From Candidatus Woesearchaeota archaeon (GTDB taxonomy: Archaea > Nanobdellota > Nanobdellia > Woesearchaeales > DSVV01): a stretch of 16,760 nt of DNA. The notes beneath the pieces are model-generated. The model was not told the DNA's origin and ran no database searches. It saw nothing but the letters and a program-made list of their open reading frames with translations. Of the stretch, positions 1 to 4,992 are shown one piece after another. Positions within the stretch are counted from its first letter, which is position 1; each line of letters opens with the position of its first letter. The position numbers were made by a program, and so were the translations under genes. The stretch covers positions 1 through 16,760 of the forward strand of contig JACQSP010000010.1 in the NCBI GenBank assembly GCA_016205905.1, in the 5' to 3' direction.

Positions 1-21
1 GTTCACTAAAAAAGGTAAAAG

Positions 22-97
22 GTAAGAAGTAGGAGGTAAGAAGGAACAACTACGATGTTATCATCGTACCTCTTACCTCAAACCTCTTACTTCTTAC
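22..97. repeat. Long imperfect inverted repeat of purine-rich motif
   Basis: The perfect tip of the hairpin is TACGATG (51-57) pairing with CATCGTA (62-68) around a 4-nt loop. Further out, GAGGTAAGA (33-41) pairs with TCTTACCTC (71-79), and GTAAGAAGTA (22-31) pairs with TACTTCTTAC (88-97). The arms are built from AGGTAAGA-like units. A further pyrimidine copy, CCTTCTTACC, lies near 143-152 and could compete for pairing. No coding content is seen. It could be a degenerate MITE, a transcription terminator of a gene outside the window, or a simple repeat expansion. Confidence 0.6.
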
Positions 98-158
98 TTT
101 TTATTGTTTCCATCAAACCATCTGACCTTCAGACCTTCTTACCTTTTTTCATGTGACG

Positions 159-186
159 GTGGACTGCGTCCCACAAACTGGTTGTG
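159..186. repeat. Two small adjacent GC-rich hairpins
   Basis: GTGGAC (159-164) pairs with GTCCCAC (168-174), with one bulged C. CACAA (172-176) pairs with TTGTG (182-186). The two share bases 172-174, so they compete. The stretch is GC-richer than its surroundings and lies in the gene-free region 1-452. It may be part of a non-coding RNA, but no family is recognised. Confidence 0.35.
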
Positions 187-264
187 AGCAGAAAAGATGA
201 CGAGAACAAGAAAAAATCTAAGAAACATATCATCAGCTAAACAAACCAAGAAATCAATATAAAT

Positions 265-335
265 TGCGCGCTCGAAAGTTACTTCCGTCGATCATTGCTT
301 TCGCTCTCATGGTGTTCACGATCTCATCGCGCGCA
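265..335 (-). ncRNA. Candidate small structured RNA closed by a 7-bp GC stem
   Basis: On the minus strand the segment opens with TGCGCGC (read from 335) and closes with GCGCGCA (ending at 265), a perfect 7-bp terminal stem around about 57 nt. The interior holds a GC-GAAA-GC mini-hairpin and a GATC pair that could form an inner helix. It is much richer in GC than the AT-rich DNA around it, a common mark of non-coding RNA in low-GC archaea. A TATA-like box on the same strand (358-367) would place a transcription start near 333-337, right at the stem. Degenerate C-box-like (GATGAGA) and C'-like (ATGATCGA) motifs are present, but no clean CUGA D box, so a C/D guide RNA is possible but not shown. 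Confidence 0.35.
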
Positions 336-357
336 GAGGATGTTATTTGATTATGGT

Positions 358-367
358 TTATATATCT
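358..367 (-). promoter_or_regulatory. TATA box for the candidate minus-strand small RNA
   Basis: The minus strand reads GATATATAAA, close to the archaeal TATA consensus. It lies about 25 nt upstream of the GC-rich stem that begins at 335. The match in spacing is the main support. Confidence 0.4.
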
Positions 368-419
368 TTTCACGAAGAAGGGCAATTTATTTTAATGTAT
401 CATATGATTTAACAAAGTA

Positions 420-431
420 AATATTTATTAA
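420..431 (+). promoter_or_regulatory. Probable TATA element for the 453 gene
   Basis: AATATTTATTAAT-type AT-rich box centred about 28 nt before the ATG at 453. The implied transcription start falls at or very near the start codon, so the mRNA would be leaderless; no Shine-Dalgarno motif is seen. Confidence 0.4.
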
Positions 432-452
432 TTGCTATAACTTACACCCATT

Positions 453-1064
453 ATGATGAAAATTACTCTAGAAGATTATTTGATTGGTCTTAAATCAGCG
501 TTCGATGTTAAAGATGAAGAAAAATTAAAATTAGAATTTAAAATTAGGGATAACTATTCTATTGCTTTTTATGGCCAAGAAGGAGATGAATTTGATGAGA
601 ATGAACATATACTTAAGACAGTTGTATCTGATATTGAAGCATCAACAAATTCTGATGAATTTTTCTCACAAACATTTAGTTTAAGAAAATCGTTTGAAAA
701 TAATGACATTAAATCAGGAGACCATTTCAAGATAAGGCATTATAATGTTGACGATAAAATTGTAATTGTTCAGATTAATAGAACTTATTTATATTATGGT
801 AATAAGCCAAGATATGGCTTATTAGTTAGATTTCATCCATATCAAGTACATGATTTTCTTCCCCCTCATGAAAAATTTTCAACAATTGAAGAAGCAATTG
901 AGCAAACAACCCGAAGAAGTGCGTTGATAGAAGAACAATACCCAAATGGAGCAATAACATTTGCTATGGCTAAAGTAATCTACAATTTTGGGCAATATGT
1001 AGTGAGAAGAGGATTTAAAGTTGAATTTGATTCAACAGGAATGCCAATAAGAAATACCTGCTAG
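453..1064 (+). CDS. Hypothetical protein, unrecognised family
   Basis: A 203-residue soluble protein that I do not recognise. It has no signal peptide, membrane helix, Cys cluster or nucleotide-binding motif. The first third is acidic (many Asp and Glu, roughly residues 4-65). The middle (about 100-135) looks beta-rich and hydrophobic, with the phrases KIVIVQINR and RYGLLVRFHPYQVHDFLP. The C-terminal part is mixed, with an R-R-S segment and a possible helix over residues 140-180. Two ATG codons lie in tandem at 453 and 456; the first is used here. A TATA-like box about 28 nt upstream suggests a leaderless transcript. The downstream Trm5 gene is convergent, with 37 nt between the two stop codons, so this is a stand-alone transcript. 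The long open frame and normal AT-rich codon use support a real gene. Confidence 0.75.
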   Translation: MMKITLEDYLIGLKSAFDVKDEEKLKLEFKIRDNYSIAFYGQEGDEFDENEHILKTVVSDIEASTNSDEFFSQTFSLRKSFENNDIKSGDHFKIRHYNVDDKIVIVQINRTYLYYGNKPRYGLLVRFHPYQVHDFLPPHEKFSTIEEAIEQTTRRSALIEEQYPNGAITFAMAKVIYNFGQYVVRRGFKVEFDSTGMPIRNTC

Positions 1065-1101
1065 TTTTTGTTTTCGATATCTTTTATCTTATTCTACTAC
1101 T

Positions 1102-2190
1102 TCACTCAACCCTAAAATCCACACAAATTCTGAATGTTCTTGGCGAATGCTGGCCGCATTTAACTATTTCTAAAATCTTACAATTCTTTTTTGCTTTTTC
1201 GCATGCTTTTTTTATTTTTTCTACTGCTTCATTAAACTTTTCTTCATGCAAGAAATCATAAAAATGAATAATTGTTCCTTTTTTGCTGACAGCTAATGCT
1301 TCTGGCAGGAAATCTTCGGCGTGTTTTGGCAACGGCATAAGAATTCTATCAAATGTAGCATTTGTTTTTGCCAGCTTAGGAATTTCTTTTTTCACGTCGC
1401 CATTAATTAAATTTATATTGCACACATTGTCAAGCTTATTTAATTTAATGTTTTCCAAACCATATTTATGGCCTTCTGGGTTAATCTCTATGCCAATTAT
1501 TGAATTTACTTTATTCTTGGCATTTTTTGCAATGACACAGCAATACGGCGCGCAGCCACTGAACATTACAAGAATATCTTCCTTATTCACTGATTTTTTA
1601 TTTTTTGACTTTCTGCTTTTTGAATTATTGACAAGTTCAGCAATCCTCATTCTTTCCAATGAAAGTCTCGGCGAGAAATATACCTTTTCAATGTCTAACA
1701 TTAATCTGATATTATTTTCTTTATGAATTGTTTCTTTTTTGTTTTCTCCGGCGAGATATTTCATTTTCTGAACCCTAAAAGTTCCTTCATGGCTCCCTTC
1801 TTTCCTTACAACTGTTTTAATATCTCTTCTTACTCTTAATAACGTATTCGCAATTACTTTTTCTTTTTTTCTGAGCTCTCTGTCAATCTCTAATATTGCT
1901 ATATCACCTATACAATCATATGCAGTCTTAACTTTTTCCATCTCATCTTTTGTAAGAATAGTTTTAAGTGCATCTTTAAGTGAATGCGGCAGATGCTCAA
2001 GAGTTTCTAGCTCTTTATTTGTTATTACATATTTTGTTTTAAACGAGGTTTTTATAGGGAAATAAACAAACAGCCTTTCTTTTAATGTTTTATAATTACC
2101 GTCAAGATTCTCTTCCCTAATCAAGATGGTTTTAACCTTGTTAGCATCTTTTAACGGAACTTTTATTGTTAAAATATTAATCCCTTCCAT
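1102..2190 (-). CDS. trm5: tRNA (guanine-37) methyltransferase, Trm5 family
   Basis: Trm5 enzymes use S-adenosylmethionine to methylate N1 of G37 beside the anticodon, which prevents frameshifting; archaeal paralogues also act in wyosine synthesis. The 362-residue protein has the usual length. An N-terminal D1-like domain (about 1-50) is followed by a linker and the Rossmann methyltransferase domain. Visible landmarks are VYFSPRLSLER (170-180), motif I MFSGCAPY (about 209-216), GIEINPEGHKYGLENIKLN (233-251), DRILMPLPKHAEDFL (281-295), HFYDF (309-313) and PRTFRICVDFRV (350-361). The usual NLP tripeptide reads PLP at 286-288, which may point to a Trm5a/Taw22-like subgroup. The ATG at 2190 has no Shine-Dalgarno sequence; a TTAAATAAGT box about 25 nt upstream suggests a leaderless mRNA. 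The family is secure; the subgroup is inference. Confidence 0.9.
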   Translation of the reverse strand: MEGINILTIKVPLKDANKVKTILIREENLDGNYKTLKERLFVYFPIKTSFKTKYVITNKELETLEHLPHSLKDALKTILTKDEMEKVKTAYDCIGDIAILEIDRELRKKEKVIANTLLRVRRDIKTVVRKEGSHEGTFRVQKMKYLAGENKKETIHKENNIRLMLDIEKVYFSPRLSLERMRIAELVNNSKSRKSKNKKSVNKEDILVMFSGCAPYCCVIAKNAKNKVNSIIGIEINPEGHKYGLENIKLNKLDNVCNINLINGDVKKEIPKLAKTNATFDRILMPLPKHAEDFLPEALAVSKKGTIIHFYDFLHEEKFNEAVEKIKKACEKAKKNCKILEIVKCGQHSPRTFRICVDFRVE

Positions 2191-2210
2191 CTATTAATTT
2201 TCTATTATGT

Positions 2211-2220
2211 ACTTATTTAA
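2211..2220 (-). promoter_or_regulatory. Probable TATA element for trm5
   Basis: The minus strand reads TTAAATAAGT about 25 nt before the trm5 ATG, which fits a leaderless transcript. The match to consensus is moderate. Confidence 0.35.
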
Positions 2221-2252
2221 CACAGTCAATGGAAAATATGCGTTGATATAAT

Positions 2253-2290
2253 AAAGAACACAAATAATTGATCAAATTGTTGTGTTCTTT
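2253..2290. terminator. 11-bp perfect hairpin, first of a pair
   Basis: AAAGAACACAA (2253-2263) pairs perfectly with TTGTGTTCTTT (2280-2290) around a 16-nt loop. It lies between two minus-strand genes, downstream of the cysteine-rich surface protein and upstream of trm5. Its position fits a terminator or 3'-end stabiliser for the surface-protein mRNA. It is not a classic bacterial hairpin with a U tract, and archaeal terminators usually need only U-runs, so the role is uncertain. Confidence 0.5.
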
Positions 2291-2293
2291 AAA

Positions 2294-2340
2294 TATAGTA
2301 AGTGACAAAACAAGTTCAATTATTTAGGTCACTTACTATA
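2294..2340. terminator. 13-bp perfect hairpin, second of a pair
   Basis: TATAGTAAGTGAC (2294-2306) pairs perfectly with GTCACTTACTATA (2328-2340) around a 21-nt loop. It starts 4 nt after the neighbouring 11-bp hairpin. It lies 54 nt beyond the stop codon of the minus-strand surface-protein gene, so it would sit in the 3' UTR of that mRNA. A hairpin of the same geometry (13-bp stem, 21-nt loop) occurs at 12272-12318. Confidence 0.5.
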
Positions 2341-2393
2341 CATTTAGTATCACAAAATAAACAAATCAAAGAAATAAAACATCAATCGATTTA

Positions 2394-4064
2394 TTACTTT
2401 TTTGGTTGTACTTCTATTTTTAGCTCTATAATGTCCAATGTGCTTATATCGGGCTCAATCTTGACTGCATTGCTTCCTGGCTCAATATAATTGCTTATAA
2501 CTTTTTTATATTCTCCTTTGTAAGTGTCAATATAAAATTTATGGCCATTGACATAAATATTTGCTGCCTTATGCTCTTTATCGTCAAGGAATCTAAACAC
2601 AATAAACACATCAAAATCATTCCTTAGTGTTTTAATATCTGTTTCTTTTCCATCTTCACAGCTATAACTTTCGCCTGTTTTTGTTTTATATTTTCCTGCG
2701 CAATCTTTACATTGTGACTGTGTCAGGGAAGGCTTGCATACTTGATCTATGCCATAGATTGGAACATTATCACACCAATAATTGTTAGTACTGTCTGCAA
2801 AACAGCAGTCTTTATCATAACTCTTACTGCAGCCAACAGGACATTTATTGTCTTTATCGTCGCCGCAAATGTTTTTACATGCGTCAGGCGCATTATTCGT
2901 GCTGTCTTCATATCCAGTCAAACATCGCCCGCAAACATCTTTGCTTACAACTGCTATGCATCTGTCGCCTTCCTCATTAGGCACAACATCGCACCAGTAT
3001 TTGTTGCCTGTTTCAAAACAACAATCCCTGTCAAGATCTTCATCACAATTAGCAGGGCAGACACCATCAACTTCTCCGCATGCATTGGTGTCTTCTTCTT
3101 CACCAACAAACAATCTTTCATCCAATTCAAAATAATATACTGGATATGTTTGTTTTTTCAGTTCAGTGTGGACATTTAGCTGCGAGACAGTATAATACCC
3201 TTTATCTGTCTTGAATGTTACATCATTAGTGCCACTCGACATTAAATCCGGCGATAAATCAAGCTGGTTTAACTGCGAGCAGTCAGGGATAGAAGAGTAT
3301 ATATTTTGATTATTAAAATAAATTTTTAATTTACCGACGTCATTGGGATTGCAGTCAGGGAAAAATCTTAATGTGGCTTTTTCCAGATTAAATTTTTCTG
3401 TGTCTGTTACAATGAATGATGTCTTGCTTGTTTGTTCGCTTACATCAATCACATCACCAGTTACCTGAAATTTTGTCAAAGTGAACTCATTTGTTGTCCA
3501 GAATTTCCAGCCAACAGGGCTAACTTCAAACAAAATAATATTCATTGCCTGAAGAAGCTCTTTGTCTATATTTATTACAGGTAGAGGATTTGCGTCACCG
3601 TCATAAATAACTACATTGTTTAAATAAATCCTTAATCTGCCCTGTGCTTTTTCAGTATTTGCCGATAACAGAACATTGTCAGTGTATTCTAAATCTGCAA
3701 CTTTAAATGTTACGTTTCTCGACAGAAAATCAAAGATGCCATTCTTAACATATAATGACTCTTCCTTAGCCAATATTTTTGCGCTTGTTGTCGTGTATAA
3801 ATTTACAGCAGGCAAAGGATGATCATAAGAGCTGAATTTAAGATATTCAATTCTTCCTGGTGAAGCTGTTAAAGCGGTCTTATTAATAGTAAATGCGCCT
3901 GATGGCAAGTTTTGGTTTGTGCCAGTGCCTGTACCGGTTGTTGATTGTTCACCAAGCAAATTTGCTCTTTCCTGCGGCGGCAATAACAACATATATAATA
4001 CAATAAAAACAGCCAGTAATGCAACTAATCCTGCTGCTCCTGCAGCACTTTGAGCTTTTCTCAA
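2394..4064 (-). CDS. Membrane-anchored, cysteine-rich extracellular protein
   Basis: A 556-residue surface protein, family not recognised. A short basic N terminus (MRKAQ) precedes one hydrophobic helix (about 11-29), then LPPQER and a Thr/Gly-rich linker (41-50), typical of a signal anchor. The rest should lie outside the cell. Three similar beta segments are visible: RIYLNNVVIYDGD (about 145), KIYFNNQNIYSSI (about 247) and NIYVNGHKFYIDT (about 502). Between the second and third lie two Cys-rich repeats (about 329-381 and 400-455), each with a CGxxD...CP..C...DxDCCF....YWCD pattern; the Asp-rich DEDLDRDC part looks like a calcium-binding loop. Translation starts at TTG, 6 nt after a strong GAGGTGA Shine-Dalgarno (4071-4077, minus). 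No ATG offers a better start. Paired Cys suggest disulfides. It could be a cell-surface or pilus-like component; no enzymatic motif is visible. Confidence 0.8.
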   Translation of the reverse strand: MRKAQSAAGAAGLVALLAVFIVLYMLLLPPQERANLLGEQSTTGTGTGTNQNLPSGAFTINKTALTASPGRIEYLKFSSYDHPLPAVNLYTTTSAKILAKEESLYVKNGIFDFLSRNVTFKVADLEYTDNVLLSANTEKAQGRLRIYLNNVVIYDGDANPLPVINIDKELLQAMNIILFEVSPVGWKFWTTNEFTLTKFQVTGDVIDVSEQTSKTSFIVTDTEKFNLEKATLRFFPDCNPNDVGKLKIYFNNQNIYSSIPDCSQLNQLDLSPDLMSSGTNDVTFKTDKGYYTVSQLNVHTELKKQTYPVYYFELDERLFVGEEEDTNACGEVDGVCPANCDEDLDRDCCFETGNKYWCDVVPNEEGDRCIAVVSKDVCGRCLTGYEDSTNNAPDACKNICGDDKDNKCPVGCSKSYDKDCCFADSTNNYWCDNVPIYGIDQVCKPSLTQSQCKDCAGKYKTKTGESYSCEDGKETDIKTLRNDFDVFIVFRFLDDKEHKAANIYVNGHKFYIDTYKGEYKKVISNYIEPGSNAVKIEPDISTLDIIELKIEVQPKK

Positions 4065-4070
4065 CTCGAC

Positions 4071-4077
4071 TCACCTC
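4071..4077 (-). promoter_or_regulatory. Shine-Dalgarno GAGGTGA fixing a TTG start
   Basis: The minus strand reads GAGGTGA, complementary to the 16S rRNA 3' end, 6 nt before the TTG at 4064. An ATG at 4077-4079 overlaps the motif but cannot be the start for that ribosome site, which supports TTG as the start. Confidence 0.65.
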
Positions 4078-4122
4078 ATTTATTTATCTCATTTACCTTT
4101 GCAATGGTTATTCTAAATTAAG

Positions 4123-4130
4123 TTATATAA
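4123..4130 (-). promoter_or_regulatory. TATA box for the surface-protein gene
   Basis: TTATATAA on the minus strand, inside a longer AT-rich block. It predicts transcription starting near 4098 and a 5' UTR of about 35 nt that contains the Shine-Dalgarno site. Confidence 0.5.
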
Positions 4131-4300
4131 ATATTTATTGTCGATTTTGGAGTGTGGGGCAGTAAAACTATGCACTGACCCAAAATAAGTTATGCCACAA
4201 TGTTGTAAGCCAATATGCAGTATCTATCCTTTATCGATTTTGTGTGTGATTACACTTTTATGATATTATACCGGCATTATAAACTTATTTATTAAACCCC

Positions 4301-4320
4301 ACTATATATAATAGTATAAA
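4301..4320 (+). promoter_or_regulatory. Probable TATA region for the zinc-ribbon gene
   Basis: A run of ACTATATATAATAGT with dyad symmetry followed by ATAAA. The predicted start near 4335-4340 would leave a leader of about 40 nt before the ATG at 4379. Confidence 0.35.
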
Positions 4321-4378
4321 TAATACAAACTTTAATAAACAACCATCTGACTCACTGAAAACTGAAAAGGCAGACGCA

Positions 4379-4567
4379 ATGGTTGATATAATCCAAAAAT
4401 TACCTTATGGTGTAGACGATGGTCCAACAAAGAAATATATTCAGATTAAATGTAAATCATGTAGTATGGTAAATGATGTTGAAACATGGATAATGGAATG
4501 TTTTACTGAAATGGACTGCAATTTTTGCAGGGCGCCGTTGAAATTGGAGAACATACGGGGAAAATAG
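4379..4567 (+). CDS. Small zinc-ribbon protein, function unknown
   Basis: A 62-residue protein with two CxxC knuckles, Cys25-x2-Cys28 and Cys47-x2-Cys50, plus an extra Cys41. The spacing of about 18 residues between the knuckles fits a single zinc ribbon. Such mini-proteins usually bind nucleic acid or a partner protein, but nothing here shows which. The N-terminal 20 residues are not recognised. The ATG is preceded by AAGGCAGACGCA, which gives only a weak ribosome site. It stands alone: the gene on its left is divergent and the tRNA on its right has its own promoter. The ordered Cys pairs and a promoter upstream favour a real gene despite the small size. Confidence 0.65.
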   Translation: MVDIIQKLPYGVDDGPTKKYIQIKCKSCSMVNDVETWIMECFTEMDCNFCRAPLKLENIRGK

Positions 4568-4628
4568 GGACTAAAACTTTTCTCAAAAAAGATAAAACAT
4601 TTTTGAATGAAGCAGAACTTTTCATTAA

Positions 4629-4638
4629 CTTTATAAAC
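4629..4638 (+). promoter_or_regulatory. TATA box of the tRNA gene
   Basis: CTTTATAAAC lies about 26-33 nt upstream of the tRNA 5' end at 4663, the spacing expected for an archaeal tRNA promoter. Confidence 0.65.
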
Positions 4639-4685
4639 TATTATCTACTTTTTTATTCTTATGGGCCTGTAGCCTAGCCTGGATA

Positions 4686-4728
4686 CCTGTAAACTCTTGA
4701 ATTAAGTGGTTTACATGTAATGCAAATA
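4686..4728 (+). other. Putative tRNA intron 1, in the D arm
   Basis: A 43-nt insert between A21 and G22 of the tRNA. It contains the hairpin TGTAAAC (4688-4694) with GTTTACA (4709-4715). The triplet ATA occurs at both edges, so the boundaries can slide by up to three bases without changing the mature tRNA. Removing it restores a standard D arm. I could not draw a clean bulge-helix-bulge splicing motif by eye. Confidence 0.6.
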
Positions 4729-4749
4729 GGGCGACAGCCTTCTAAGCTG

Positions 4750-4791
4750 AGATAATAAGTATGTAATTAAGCCGTGCTTATTATCGCTGAA
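4750..4791 (+). other. Putative tRNA intron 2, in the 3' anticodon stem
   Basis: The insert holds a 9-bp hairpin, GATAATAAG (4751-4759) with CTTATTATC (4777-4785), flanked by direct copies of GCTGA (4746-4750 and 4786-4790). Excising 4750-4791 gives anticodon stem GCTGT and variable loop AGGTC, both canonical. The usual 37/38 site (removing about 4746-4785) would instead leave an A-A mismatch and a 7-nt variable loop. The first reading therefore fits better, although no perfect bulge-helix-bulge motif was found. Confidence 0.6.
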
Positions 4792-4823
4792 TAGGTCGTG
4801 GGTTCGAATCCCATCAGGCCCGC

Positions 4824-4836
4824 TTTTTTGTTTTTG
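4824..4836 (+). terminator. T-rich terminator after the tRNA
   Basis: TTTTTTGTTTTTG directly follows the tRNA discriminator base and one C. Runs of T on the coding strand are the usual archaeal termination signal. Confidence 0.5.
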
Positions 4837-4958
4837 TTATGTTTTCCTGCTCTGTAATTTCTATGATTTTTGCATTTGTTTAATGGATTTCCTTTTTTTC
4901 TTTTTACTATCTTTTATGCCAAATGAATGACTACTCTTTAATAGATGTATTTAACAAA

Positions 4959-4968
4959 CTTTATATAT
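4959..4968 (+). promoter_or_regulatory. TATA box of pgk
   Basis: CTTTATATAT lies about 25-34 nt before the ATG at 4993, predicting a leaderless or nearly leaderless mRNA. It also shows that the upstream in-frame ATG at 4945 cannot be the usual start, since it precedes the promoter. Confidence 0.6.
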
Positions 4969-4992
4969 TTCTCTACCTTTCCTTTATTTAAA

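Larger units (their letters stand above)
4065..4378. other. Divergent intergenic region
   Basis: This 314-nt gap separates a minus-strand and a plus-strand gene and holds promoters for both: the TATA box near 4123-4130 (minus) and AT-rich boxes near 4275-4320 (plus). The octamer CGATTTTG occurs twice (near 4142 and 4235), each followed by a GTGTG-containing stretch; it could be an operator half-site but is too short to be sure. Three CTGA tetramers (4346-4366) look like D boxes, but no convincing C box accompanies them. No open reading frame or tRNA is seen. Confidence 0.4.
4663..4822 (+). tRNA. tRNA-Arg(TCT) with two intron-like insertions
   Basis: The 160-nt gene reads as three colinear exon blocks. 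Block 1 (4663-4685) has the acceptor strand GGGCCTG, TA, D-stem GCCT and D-loop AGCCTGGATA. Block 2 (4729-4749) gives the other D-stem strand GGGC, then anticodon stem ACAGC and loop CTTCTAA, with anticodon TCT at 4741-4743. Block 3 (4792-4822) gives variable loop AGGTC, T-arm GTGGG-TTCGAAT-CCCAT, acceptor CAGGCCC and discriminator G. Joined, they form a canonical 75-nt tRNA-Arg without encoded CCA, much like other archaeal tRNA-Arg(TCT). The inserts, 4686-4728 and 4750-4791, each contain a hairpin. A T-rich tract (from 4824) follows and probably ends transcription. Exact splice points are ambiguous by a few bases because short direct repeats flank each insert. Confidence 0.85.

Noticed and set aside
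1..160. CRISPR array
   Set aside because: The repeats are short, purine-rich and arranged as inverted arms; there are no equal-length repeats with unique spacers.
1283..1726. Plus-strand open frame opposite trm5
   Set aside because: It is an antisense shadow of a clearly conserved gene; it has no promoter or recognisable protein features.
4340..4370. C/D box guide RNA
   Set aside because: Three CTGA tetramers are present but no convincing C box or terminal stem accompanies them.
4663..4822. Split or permuted tRNA
   Set aside because: All tRNA parts appear once and in normal order on one strand, so insertions are the simpler reading.
4945..4992. N-terminal extension of pgk from an upstream ATG
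   Set aside because: The TATA box at 4959-4968 lies inside it, and the extension has no match to the start of the pgk family; the ATG at 4993 fits both promoter spacing and family alignment.
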